Shown here in pieces: positions 36,536 to 48,660 of a stretch of DNA of 64,000 nucleotides. The stretch comes from Lates calcarifer (taxonomy: Eukaryota; Chordata; Actinopteri; Centropomidae). The position numbers and the translations under genes are program-made. Below the pieces are notes generated by a model, which was not told the origin of the DNA, made no database searches, and worked only from the letters and a program-made list of their open reading frames with translations. Numbering within the stretch: the first letter of the stretch is position 1; the number at the start of each line of letters is the position of its first letter. The DNA lies in contig NC_066845.1 in NCBI RefSeq assembly GCF_001640805.2, positions 20,276,307 through 20,340,306 of the forward strand, read 5' to 3'.

Positions 36536-37804
36536 CAGTGGTGGAAAAAAGTTTTTGGACACCCCATGCATTTGTGAAATATTGCATTAAGAATCACTCT
36601 TAGGTCTTCAAGTGCAATTTCTTTTAGTACAGTCACAGCCAAAGTACTAAACAGATCCTTAAAAAAAGCCATTAAAAACTTAAATTGATTGGTTTCATAA
36701 AAATACATAAGAAATTTTGACTATTGGGTCATTTTGTTACCAGTGATCCACTAATGAAGGTCGTGCTTTTTATTAAAAGACACAATTCTTGTTGCCACGC
36801 TTTGTGTCTATATAAAGCCAGCACATTTGAAAGTTCTTCAGAGACAAAAATGGCTAAAACAAGGAACCTAACGCAGGAAACAGGCCTGAAGATACAGATT
36901 CTCAGCCAGGAAGGGTACAGCTGCCGCCAGATAGCCAGGAAGCGCAGATGCAGTCCTTCAGCAGTTGGATACACTCTGCAGAAATACAGACGAACCAACA
37001 GCTTGGAAGACAAACCAAGATCTGGGCATCCAAGGGTTTCTTCAGCAAGAAATGATCACATCCTGATCCGCATGTGCAGGGAAAACCACCAAATGACATC
37101 ACAGGAGCTTCAGCAGCAGTGGTCAAACCAAACTGGTGCATGGTGGAGGCAGTATCATGGTTTGGGGATGCATGAGTGCTGCTGGTGTTGGTCATCTCAC
37201 TGAACTCTGCCAAGTATTGTGCCATTCTCAAAACCCACATGCTCCCCTCTGCACGTGCACTGTTCTGTCACGGTCAAAACTGGATGTTTCAACAAGATAA
37301 TGCCCCTTGTCACACATCCAGGGCCAGGAGAACTTAGCTGCAGGAGCACTGTATCCAGGTCTTAGAGTGGCCATCTGTGGTGGATTATCAAAAGGTCTGT
37401 TTCAAAGCATAAAACAAAGAATTTAGAAGAATTAAAGGCAGTGATTCAAGAAGAATGGGACAAGATTACCCCTCAACAATGTGAAAGGCTTGTGGGGAAC
37501 ATGCCAGCCAGGATAGAGCTCTACTGCATGCTAATGGCAGGACTACTACATATTAATTTGATGATGTGATGGTTTATTTATTTTTTGTTCAATTTGAACA
37601 CATTCACTGTTATTTGTTGACTTTGATACCAACAATGTTGAGAACTGACATATTGAAACTGTCAAGAATTTAGTTTTGTTAGTTTTTCTTCTAATGCAGA
37701 CACACCTTTTGAAACAGAAAAAAAGATTTTCCCAAAATATTTCATGATAATATTTGAGATTGTATAAAATTTTAAGGGTGTCCGAAAACTTTTTTCCACC
37801 ACTG
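36536..37804 (+). mobile_element. Tc1-like DNA transposon, defective
   Basis: The ends form inverted repeats of 29 bp (36536-36564 and 37776-37804) that match at 28 positions. Both start CAGTGGTGG and are flanked by TA (36534-36535, 37805-37806), the target duplication of the Tc1/mariner superfamily. Inside is a broken transposase. At 1269 bp it is shorter than an intact Tc1-like element of about 1.6 kb, in line with internal deletion. It lies between adam28 and tcim. Confidence 0.93.
36850..37570 (+). pseudogene. Degenerate Tc1-like transposase
   Basis: From ATG at 36850, MAKTRNLTQETGLKIQILSQ opens a helix-turn-helix DNA-binding region, with CRQIARKRRCSPSAVGYTL and then RSGHPRVSSARND. The frame then jumps near 37138 into GGSIMVWGCMSAAGVGHL-like catalytic sequence, so the part with the first catalytic Asp is deleted. 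FQQDNAPCH (second Asp) is readable at 37287-37313 but meets a TAG at 37335-37337. The last catalytic block is also missing, and a C-terminal stretch with QCERLVGNMPARIE remains to about 37570. It cannot make an active enzyme. Confidence 0.88.
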
Positions 37805-38738
37805 TAGAACCCAAAGGATCTGTTGCCAATGTCCCAGTGCCAGACATTACAGGAGATCTTCAGAGATCCCATGTCCGAGCCTTATATTCTTGACTGTACG
37901 GCTGCAACTGTAGAAATAAACAGGTGCGCTGTTTCTTACATCCTCTACTTGCATCTGTTTCAGGTCAGTAAATTTATTTCTATGGTACACTAGAAGTTTT
38001 TCCAGTCTTCAAAGACATAAACTGCATCAGCTAGTTATTTCGGTGCAGACTGGTTATCAATAATATCAGTCTTCAAACAGGTATGGCCGTGTGGTATCTG
38101 ACTTGGTGGAGGTTGGGAATGTGGAGTATGTAACGTGTTAATGTGTTATCAGTGTTTCATCAGGATATCTGTTAAACATTCACAAAGATAAAGTGCTTTA
38201 ATCTTGGTCTGTTTTCTGTGAAGCTTGGTTAATGATTAAGCCTTTTAAAACCTTATTAAACCAAACCCCCCCAAAAACTAACACACACAAAAACAAAAAC
38301 AAAGCTAAATGTCCCATATGACTGAGAATTCTTCAGTAACAGAAATATCTGTAATTACAATTCCTCTCTTTAACTCTATAATAATAACTAATAACTCTCA
38401 ACCTTCACTTTGAATTCTCCCCACCCAAGCATAAAACACTTGCTCTTAGCAATATTAATTGATGACTTTATTATTGTAGTATATTTTTACTGTTTACAAT
38501 AAGACAACAATTTTGACTCAATTCAACTACTGTATTAGGACCGTTTACCTACCTTTGATTCTGTTTTCATTTACAAATAGCAGTTCTATTATGTCTCATT
38601 AAAGTGAACCAAACTCATTCCAGCCACTCTGTTAAATGATTAGAGGCATTAACTACTCAGTGACCTTTACTGACTTTCACTGGTGACCATTCAGAACCAG
38701 GCAGAGACAGTGCAGGATATCTCATTGCTTGTTTACCA

Positions 38739-38763
38739 TGATGATGATGATGATGATAATGAT
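38739..38763. repeat. (GAT)n microsatellite
   Basis: About six ATG/GAT units followed by imperfect GATAAT repeats. Confidence 0.85.
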
Positions 38764-39618
38764 CAGTCAGGATGATAATGGTTATATATGATAATGAAAA
38801 TTAACTTTGATTAACCCAAAAGGACAAAGTCATGCTGTCATATCACTTTCACATCATATTGCAATTTTATCTCCAGCTGATTGTAGAGGACAAGGCTGTG
38901 TGTCATCAGATTCCAGGGGAAAAGTTATTATTTTCTAAATTAGTTCCTTAAGCAGGTCAACCTAACAGAACTTTACATCCAAAATACAGAAACTGAACTA
39001 TAGCAGAACAGAAAACTGACCTACAGTAACATGAGAAGAACAAAACACACTAACCACAAATAAGTCCTGGTTTGCTTCCAAAAATAACCAAAATAACTTT
39101 AAACTAAAATTGTAGAATTTACTGCAAACTTCACAAACCAGACTCTCCCCCCTTGCTGTGGCAGGTATTTGGTATAGTCCAGGACTGAAAACATTTGAAA
39201 GAGAATTCCATAATTCAGCATCACACGCCGATAACATTACTCACAATGGATGATTTAAAAGAATATCAAAATTGTTATAGCACCACCAGAGATATTGTCT
39301 GACATCATTTGAGGTAATTTATCAGACACATGCATACGTCCCTCTGGAGCCACAAAAGGCTTTGTACAACTTTTTACATGTACAGTAGCACTCCCCAACA
39401 GCTGGAAACAGACTTTGATGTGTAAAATCAGTGGAGTTCCCATCTTTTACAAAAACAAAGAAAATGTAATTAATGCAACTTAAAGATAACAGAACTAAAG
39501 TATTGACAATACAAATTAATCTAGAAATTATGTATGGCAGAACATACTTATAAACCTGAATGCAAACTTATACTGTGTTAGTTATTTAATGATATGAAAG
39601 TTATTATTAATTATTAAC

Positions 39619-40361
39619 CAGTGGTAGAAAGTGACTAAGAACATTTACCCAAGTCCTGTGTTTAAATACACTTTTGAGCTACTTGTATTTTAAAGTTCAA
39701 AGTTTAATTATTTATTTTTAGTTAATTCAATTTATTGTTTCCCCGTACAATGAAATCTTTGAAACTTTGCTGTCCACAAAAAGATAAATAATTACAAAAA
39801 AATCAAAAAGATAATTACATAATATATGCAATTATAATATTATAAAGGCAGCACATGAAAATACAATATAAATATAAACTGCAAAATAAATATATAAATA
39901 TAACTATGGAGATAATAAATCAGAGCTGCAATAAACTATGTAGATATTTGTGCAAATTAGTGAGCTGCATCATCTGTATGTGCAATAGACAGTGATGAGT
40001 GTGAAATTACACATGCAAACTGAAAATGTAAACAGTCAAGTGCAATTGCATGAGGCAGTCCATAATTACAATCTCCTGTCAGCTTGAATGGAGTCTGATG
40101 GCAGTGGGGAAGCTGAGTTCTTTAGTTTATTTTACTACTATGTACATATTATTCTGCTTTATACTCCACTACATTGCAGAGGGAAATATTGTACTTTTTA
40201 CCTTATTACATATTATTAATATTAAATATAATCAACATTGATGCAACAATAATTATAATCAAATGGTATGATAAACATGATTCTGCATAGTGAGTACTTT
40301 TAGTATGTTTTATTGCTGCAACTTACAACTTCTCAGGATCTCAGTACTTCTTCCATCACTG
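39619..40361. mobile_element. Short inverted-ended element split by another insertion
   Basis: The left end CAGTGGTAGAAAGTGACTAA (39619) and the right end AGTACTTCTTCCATCACTG (to 40361) are inverted copies of a CAGTGGTGGAAGTA-type terminus known from many fish. Internal wording resumes at about 40121 with CTTTATACTCCACTACATTG and GAGGGAAATATTGTAC. The 39693-40120 segment does not belong and looks like a later insertion. Confidence 0.6.
39693..40120. repeat. Insertion nested in the inverted-ended element
   Basis: Starts near TTTAATTATTTATTTTTAG and carries CCCCGTACAATGAAATCTTT, then ends with GAGTCTGATGGCAGTGGGGA, wording typical of another fish interspersed repeat. Borders are approximate because both elements have decayed. 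Confidence 0.5.
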
Positions 40362-40677
40362 TCTATAACTGAATGTAAACTGAACAAAATCTGTAGAATG
40401 CTGGTGCAGCTGTGGGTGCGGCCACCACAAACACATAGAGATCAATTTTATAACACGGCACTGTATGATAATGATATGTGTATACTAAAAAATACAATGA
40501 TAGAAAAGAAAGTGATTGCAGGATCTCAGCTATATGTATTTTGCTGGTTGATTCTCATTCCCACTCACATTTCAGTTACACTTAATGAATGACTTATTCA
40601 TCTGACAATTCAATTATGATTTAATTCAGCTTGACAGTAAGCATCTATGTTACGACTGACCACGGATGATGTGGCCT

Positions 40678-40692
40678 CTGACTCGGAGTCAG
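40678..40692. other. 15-bp palindrome with AP-1-like half sites
   Basis: CTGACTC and GAGTCAG flank a single G in perfect inverted symmetry. Confidence 0.8.
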
Positions 40693-41445
40693 TGCCCACG
40701 AAGGAATCATTATTCCACTCTTCATGATCAGTAGTTTGCACTTTACAACATCACCACCAGAGAGCGATCTCTTCATTTCATAACCACCCGGCTGCAGTAA
40801 ACCTGGATGACCTGTGGTGGGCTCTCGCAGAACACACAGACATCAAGTCCATCACAACAAGACATCTGGTCAGATATAGTGTGTTAAAATCATGTTAAAT
40901 CATTTCATACTGTAGATAACAATTTTCTTGAAGCAGTGTTAATATATTGAATCATGTGAAGTCACTCCACCAGCATCAACAGGTCAGATCATGGAAGGTT
41001 TATTTGTTCTCTAGACGAGACAGATTCTCCTTTTCTTTGTGTACAGTATCTGCTCTGTCTACTGGCTGCTGATCCTTGGGGCTGATGGTGGTATTGGATG
41101 GCTGGACAGTGGGAGGACAGCAGGCTTGCGTGACCAGGCCTCTGTGGAAAATAAAGTGACTTTACTGATTGCACACACAGAAAGTACGACAATGTAAACT
41201 GTGTTGTCGATGGAGTCCTGCCAGGGACACTGCAGTCTGTTTCCACACTGCTGCTTTGACCTTGATGATCAGAGATGAATCAGGCAAGATTTTCCAATTT
41301 CCCCACAGGCCAAGATCCATATCTCATCACTGCTGTGGAACCAGGTCAAATCCATTTTCAAACTTGGCAGATGTGATCTTTTAGTTGTTACTTTTTAAAG
41401 AACAAAAGTTCCAGAGACTGTAACTTGTACCCACACTTTCAGTTG

Positions 41446-41495
41446 TTTTCTTTTGACTTTTATTAGAAGATTTTCTTTTGACCTTTATTAGAAGA
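41446..41495. repeat. Two-copy tandem duplication, 25-bp unit
   Basis: TTTTCTTTTGAC followed by TTTATTAGAAGA is repeated head to tail, with one T/C difference between units. Confidence 0.95.
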
Positions 41496-41889
41496 TCATA
41501 CCACCACCATGCTGCACATATACAGGCCAGATTCCAGCTTCTTTTTGTTCAGTGCTGCTGGAACCCATCAGTGGATCCTTGATATAACAGGTGATACAAG
41601 TGATTTAGTGGAGCCTCTACATGTTTACCAGCTACCATCTGTTTCCCCTATTCATCTAAATGAATTGTTGCATCATGCAATGTAGACACTGTACATAATT
41701 CATAACAACATGTGTTACATACATACACATGAGAGTCATGTCTGTATAACCTGATGTTACATATTGATGTTGTATTGCTGATGTATGATGCATGAAATGA
41801 AATGCAATACTGCATTTTTCTGGTTCTCAAATCCTGTAAACAAAATTTTACTTTACACATACCATGAAGATGGTCAGATATGCTGATAA

Positions 41890-42245
41890 GTGGGCAATGG
41901 TGGAAGTACACAGATTCTTTACTGAGTTAAAAGTAGCAGCACCACATTGTGGAATGACTCTGTTAAAAGTAAAAGTCCTGCATTAAACATTCTTATTGAG
42001 TAAAGGGAAAGCAGCAACAAGTATTTGAAGTATCAGAAGTTAAAATGTGTGTATTCAAGTGTTGTTCTTTTTAAAATATTCTGCACAAATTATCATATTG
42101 CACAAGTTATTCTCCAGTACAATGAGGTAACAAAATTAATGTATTACATTACAGTTTATTATAATTATTATTATTCACTTGTTGTTATTGGTGTGTATCT
42201 TAATGTAGCTAGTTGAGGTGGAGTGTATTTTTAACTATTTTAACT
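41890..42245. repeat. Second copy of the CAGTGGTGGAAGTA-type element, degenerate
   Basis: Begins CAATGGTGGAAGTACACAGA and continues with GTTAAAAGTAAAAGTCCTGC and ATTCTTATTGAGTAAAG, wording of the other end of the family at 39619. The right terminus could not be fixed. Confidence 0.5.
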
Positions 42246-44489
42246 ATTGTGTTGTTGAAAGACCCTGCACTCCCATGGTCCATTGATCATTCTTACAAGT
42301 ACACAGAGTCATGGTGACTACACATAAACCTCAGCATAGCTTTGCACAACTGCAACCTGACTCCAGCCAGATACAATAATTGCAAGCACCTGTGTGGGTG
42401 AGCAGGGCTTTTAATCTATCATAATACATCCTATTTTATTTGTTTTTCATGTAAAACTAAAGTAGTTATTCATCAGTAAACTAGTTACCAGTATAGCTGT
42501 TAAATAGTCATAGTGGTATTCATATTTCCCTCTGATGTGTAGTGCTGTAAAAGTGAAAAGTAGGACTGACTGAAAACACTCACTCCTCAGAATTATTCTT
42601 AAGAACAAATGCTATGTCATCAGTCACTGCACCACTGATGAAAGCTGCTCTGGACAGTTGAGCAGCAAATAACATGAAAAGCATGGACTTACAGCTTAGG
42701 CTTTGACAAAGTAATGCTCTGGGCGCTTGCAATCCAGCATTCAATTTACACTACAATACAGAGCCAGCAAAATTAATTGGAAAATGCTATTTTACATGTA
42801 AAAACACACTCCTAATGATGATCTAGTGCCGAATATTTTACATAAAACTCTCTTAAAACAGCATGTTCTGTTGCCAGGGGATATAGTAAACATGTTGTAC
42901 ACCACACATTCTGCATCCAGATAGATCTGTCTTTTTTGTTTTTCTTTGCTCTGTTATGCTCTTGTACAAACCATTCCATCTCTGCAACAAATCTCCCTCT
43001 TTGGATTAACTTCTCAATTGTTTGAAAGTCTATAAAATTAATTTCATGTCCATGAGCTATTCTTGACTTGTTTTGTATCCATTCTTTTTCTTTTGTGCAG
43101 TCTTTCCTGAAAAGCTGTGCAATAATTCAGCTGACAAAAGAAGTGTAGTAATGCACGTGATATTTTCTTTGCACGTCTACTGGATCTTGGCTGGAGAAAT
43201 GTTGTTGACAGCTTGAAGATGAGGGAGTGAGCTGCATTAGCTTACACACACACGGGCTGTCATTTATTTACGCCACGTGCAGCTTCCCACAAACTGGAGC
43301 ACAGGGGATGATGCCTGCCTGCTGTCCTTTCTGCTGCAAAACATGGACTTACACTCAGTGGTCCCTTCATCTAATGCTACATTCTGAACCTTATAAATCC
43401 ATTAGTATTGCTGTATACATGCTGAGTGGTTCCCTAATGCTTGAGATGGAGTGACTGTTGACCTAATTTTAGTGTTTCCCTCTTTATCGCTCACTCCCAC
43501 TCTCACTCTCTCTCTGCCTTTCTCCTCTTTGTTGATGTTGTCACATATTTTATGATGGGTTTCACGTGTGGTCAAGAGGCCTGAGCTCAGATAAGAAATT
43601 TGTATTTTTTTCTCCCCGATATTTACTCTCTCACTAGCTTTCTCTATTATCCTCCTTGGGTATAGATACAGCAGACCCTAGTGGTGAGTTAAGTCTTCCA
43701 CAAGATTGATTTCTTTTACCAAGTAACCGGTTTGAACCAGCCTGAAGCTGAAACTAGCAGTCGCTCTCAGTTCCACATCCAGGCTACCACACTAAGCACT
43801 TTTAAACCTCCCTGAGCTCATAGAATTTCTTAAAAGACCAGCTTCCTCTAAATCTGTCTAATTTCACACCTAATGCATTTTACAGACAGGGAACTTACTT
43901 TATTGAATGTTCTGCTGCTTCATTTAATTTACAGATATGTTTTACTAAACAGATCCCAGATGCTGGAACTGTCTGGCAGGAAGTCCCTCTCAAAGCTTCT
44001 CCCTGCCTTCTGATCAATATCGCTCCAGTCTACTAAATGTCTAATGATGGTAAATAAGGGGTGCTTTATGTTTCATAAGTGATGTTTTCCTCTCTGTCTC
44101 GGCAGCAGTCTATCCAATTGTGTTACTGAAAGTGTCTGTCATGCCTAGACTCTTAAATGAGGATGAGTCATTTTCATGGTTTCCATGTGTTGTGATTGGG
44201 ATGAGAGAAGTGCAGGCAAATGAAAAAAGGAAAGGGTCACACTTCCTTAGCCTTGGCATTACTTTTCAAAATAACACAGATGGCAGCAGACTGACCCAAA
44301 AGTAAAACAAGCACCTTACAAATCAACTGGAATTTAGGGTTTAAAAGTGCTTAGCATATAAAAATCTAATTAAAGAAAAACAGAGCTAAAAATAAATATA
44401 TAAATAAATAAATACTGGACTAACTTTCACCAGGTCAACAGACACATGACTTATAATTAGTTTCTCAAGTTTGTCATATTGACCAGTTA

Positions 44490-44640
44490 TTGACTAGCTA
44501 AGCTAATAGGCTGCTGGCTGTAGTTTTATATTTAGAGTATAGTCATGAGACTGGTATTGATCTTCTCATCTAACTCTTGGCAAGAAAGTGAATGAGCATA
44601 AAATTCAAAAATGTCAGACTGTGCTCTTAATTTTTTTTCA
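44490..44640. repeat. Dispersed teleost repeat, CTAAGCTAAGCTAA type (copy 2)
   Basis: Contains TAGCTAAGCTAATAGGCTGC, GATCTTCTCATCTAACTCTT and GGCAAGAAAGTGAATGAGCA, clearly the same family as 11195-11655. Confidence 0.7.
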
Positions 44641-45512
44641 TCTGTGTGTGTGTGTAAAATGGATTATGTACATTCGGTCCCTAAACTTCTGTTAGTATAG
44701 TTTTCTTTAAGTGTTTAACTACAAAGCAATACAAACTCTAGACTGGACACACGATCACGCTGTGTGACACTTCCTATCAAAGGGCGTATTTTCTCAGATT
44801 TATCAAGACTCCTGCCACAGATGACTTGTTAATCAATTCAGACTTGCGTGTTTCTCCCTCCGGTCTCTCCAATATGACCTTGCCCTCCCGCCATGACAAA
44901 CAATGGGCTGACTGTCGACCGGCTCCAGCACTTTCCTTTACCTGGCGCTGGCCCAAACCCCATCAGTTCATGTGGTTCTCTGTTGTACTGTTAACTTAAT
45001 ACGGGGTCAGCACATTTGGCCTCTCACATCCGTCCATTTATGCGCTGTGGTGGTGGAGAGGTAGATGGATACAGACTGTGGTTGCTCCTTGTGTCGGTGT
45101 GTGAGTCAGCAGATTCAATTCTAGCCTGACTGGGTAAAATAATAATAAAAGAAGGGTTAGGAAGGGTGAAATGCTCTTATTAGGGGATATGGACTGATGA
45201 TTAACATTGGTAATTTCAGCAAATGCCAACAGTGTGTAGAAAAAAAGACACTCACACAAATTACCACCTACACACTTTATTCAGGAATATCAGGCTCAAA
45301 ATTATTACACATGAACTTTTTCCAGTTTACTCAGCAGAGCGTGAGAAGCTCCACAGAGAGTGTTTCTGCCCCCACTACATAACAGGACATTACAGTTTGT
45401 CAAATGCACTGAGTCACTGCTTGTTTGCTGCTGCAGTGTTATGGTGACCCAGTCAAACCCCAGCAGTATCCTCCCTGTCTCTCCACCTCCCTCCACCCAC
45501 TGACTCTCCTGT

Positions 45513-45552
45513 TGCCTTACTGTCTCCTTACTGCCATGGAGACAGTAAGGCA
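45513..45552. other. 15-pair inverted repeat with 10-nt loop
   Basis: TGCCTTACTGTCTCC (45513-45527) is exactly complementary to GGAGACAGTAAGGCA (45538-45552), across the loop TTACTGCCAT. No T-run follows and the stem is too short for a microRNA precursor. Confidence 0.95.
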
Positions 45553-46029
45553 TCTGAGCTCATGCTGGGCTGTCAGCAGCAGGGCTTCCAGGATTACCTA
45601 ACCCAGGGGTGAAGAGCACTTTACTGTGCTATCCTGCTCAGCGCCTTCTGCTAATGATAAACAGAAACTGTAACAGTGTATGTGGGCGTGTGTGTTTTAT
45701 AATTGTTTTGGCCCCCATGTTGACTTGAGCTTTGAACTGTAATGAGATGGTGGTATTCCTATTGTGCAGATAGCACCTGTGCATAACTATCAAGCCTCCA
45801 TAACCTTGATTGTTATCATGGGTTTTGTGTGTATCTATATTAGATTAAAACACACAACACACTTATAAAAGGTTTAGTATAAAACTGGGGGATTCACAAG
45901 AGTCATATTAAAGACAAGTAGTCAGTCATACTGGGAGCTAGCTGAAGCTGTAGGCTGCTTAGGGACAGAGGTGCTATTAGCTAAATGCTAATGTCAAGCA
46001 AGTAGTATTTACCAGATTCACTCTCTTAG

Positions 46030-46375
46030 GTTAGCTGCCATGCTAACATTTGCTAATTAACAATGAACACAAAGTATAGATAAGGCTAATTTTTGCAATT
46101 ACACCAAAGTATTGGACAAAGACCCAAAGATAAATGATGATGAAATAGATGAAAAGTGATTAGAATATATCATCTAGGGATCTTGTATATCTGTAGCAAA
46201 TCATATGGTAGTCCATCTAACAGCTGTCCACCAATTTCACTCAGATCCAAACAACACAACCTCATTGTGGTGCTAAATGCTAAAATCAGGGGATCACCAA
46301 GGGCAGCAGGAACATGAATGTCTGGGCAAAATGTTACGCCAATCAATAGTGTAGCTGTTGTTGTGGAAATTTTCT
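46030..46375. repeat. Dispersed teleost repeat, TTAGCATGCTAACA type (copy 4)
   Basis: Contains CCATGCTAACATTTGCTAAT, AACACAAAGTATAGATAAGG, CCAAAGTATTGGACAAAG, AACCTCATTGTGGTGCTA and AGGAACATGAATGTCTG. Confidence 0.7.
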
Positions 46376-48511
46376 CAGCTGCTGGATTGTTAAGCTATCT
46401 CACTGAGTAAGTGAAAACTTCACTGCTGTGATTCATCTTCTGTGGAACATGAATGTCCAGTAGCTGTTGAAATATTTCATTCCAGACTTCAATGGTGGAC
46501 TGACACACATTGCCATACATAGTTATGTTCTAACACCCATTGTTAAAATTTTATGTTGACGTTATGAAGATATCATCTATGTATGTAAACAGTGCTCATA
46601 TGTGCAAAGATAATAACAAACAGTTATGGGTGCATTAAGGGTAGCATCAGAACTTTTAACTATCCATCAACCTGGTAACTGTAAAGGAGATCCTAATATT
46701 CTGTACTGTTAGAATGTCCACTTGAGACCCCCCCTACTGCCATCCTTCAGCAGCCACCCTGTAGAATAGTGACCTTAATATGATCCACCTGATCCAGTGG
46801 AGCCTAGACATGCAGGCATAGTTCAGGATTCTGACTGAGGAGCATCACATGGACAGATGTACAGTAGTGTTGCCCTGGGGCCTCTGTAGCGCAGCCAGCC
46901 GTGAACCGAGCAGTAGCCAGATTGAACCGGTTCAGTGTAATGGTACCTTGCATTGCCTTGGTGTCCATACCGGCTCAGTGCTAGGTCATTTAATCTGCAT
47001 GCACAGGCTGGTCCCTGAGCGGGGGGTAGATCAGGAGGGAGGGAGGAGCTGAGGAAAGAGGAAACATGAACTCTGCTTTGCGTGCAAATGTTACCGCCTG
47101 GTCTATTGTGGCTCTGATACTGCTCACCCCAGCAGGTTGTGAAACATGTTCACTCCACCCTGCCTCAGTGAAGCCCTTGTGCAGGTTTCAGAATACTTAA
47201 CTTAAGGCAGTGCTCATTTTAATCATAGCTGCACTGCATGTAGGTGCATGTGACTAAGGAATGAGCGAGACATAAAAACAGAGGAAGACTTTATGAGGCA
47301 CCTGTATAACTCACGCATCATGTTCAATTAAGTGTATTTTTTAGGTTTGTCTGATGATTAATCGTAAGAAAGTCCAAGCCATGCTGGGTTTATTGTCTGC
47401 TTGCAGTGTCTCACTGTGTACTTCAAGTAAAATGTTTCCCATTTTGCCTCTTTCTGGGAAATCCAACACTGATTAGCATTTTGCAACCGTTATTTCAAAC
47501 TTTTATTTACCATAATTAGTTCACTTTTTATTGTCTCAACTGGGCCCCCTGCCTGCACAATGTTCTTGCATCTACAAAACATTCCCTAATGATACTGCTG
47601 TCTCCAGTGGGTCAGAGTTCACCTGTGTTACCGTCAAGCAATCAGACGACACCCACAGTTCCAGTTAAATTTGAGTAATATTTACACTCTCCTAGAGCCT
47701 GCCGTTTTTCTTTGGAGATGCACCATGAGAAGCTGTGTTCACCATCCCTGTTATTCACACACAAAAACACTAGTCCCCTAGATACTCCCACTCTCCCCAG
47801 ATGTCCGTCCTTTCCTGTGCTAATGTTACATAAAAAGCCACTCGCTAAACAGACATGCTGGGTGTTTGCTGCCAGCGACAAATTCCAGTAAGGTCCTTCA
47901 GTCAGATATAAACACAGACCCAAATGAATACATCTATTCTCTTACTGTAATTACAAAGCCTCTGAGGATTTATTATTCTTCATTATTTCTTGGGTATGTT
48001 ATCGTACTACATCCACTATGACGCTATGGGTCATTTAATTCCGTTTACTGCCCCTGAACGATGAAACAGCTGTTTGTTCCCATGTCATACCACCAACATT
48101 ACATTTTACTTTTTTTTTTTAAATAACTACTTAATTGGAATATTATGATTCATAGACTAGTAGATTTCATTCTCATGAATTAAATCAGTATTTATATCTT
48201 TCTCATATTCCTAATAAGGCCATATCAGTATTTTTCTGTTGGGTTTTAAATACAGAATTGAATGATTGACTGTGAACTCAAGGGCCAAAGTCCCACCAAA
48301 ACTGTGAACCATCTTCTGATAAAACTGTTTCTGCTTGCCTCATGTGCTCAACACTGAAACAGTCTGGGATATCTGGGACATGTGCAGATTACACAAGAAG
48401 AACAGCAAACAACTGAGGCATTTCCAAAACACTGCGTGTAAATATTAGAGAAAGGCAAACACCTTAGAACCTGACATTGGTAATTCAGTGTTTCTCAATT
48501 AGAGAGAATTA

Positions 48512-48660
48512 TGTAAATGGTAAATGGACTGCAGGTTTCTGGTCATACTAACCACTCAAAGCGCTTTACACTTCAAGTCACATTCACCTCTTCACTCATA
48601 CATTCATACAGTGCTTGTTTCACATAGAAAGCACTTCAACACAAAATGTAAAGATTTCTG
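48512..48660. repeat. Dispersed teleost repeat, AAATGGTAAATGGACTG type
   Basis: Carries GTAAATGGTAAATGGACTGC, then ACCACTCAAAGCGCTTTACA and CACATTCACCTCTTCACTCA, wording I recognise from a very common fish repeat. Confidence 0.75.

Noticed and set aside
36724..36849. Transposase starting at the earlier ATG at 36724
   Set aside because: The extra residues have no Tc1 similarity. MAKTRNLT at 36850 is where the family-like helix-turn-helix begins.
46880..46960. tRNA-like GAACCGGTTCA motif
   Set aside because: The symmetric GAACCGGTTC is isolated, with no cloverleaf around it.
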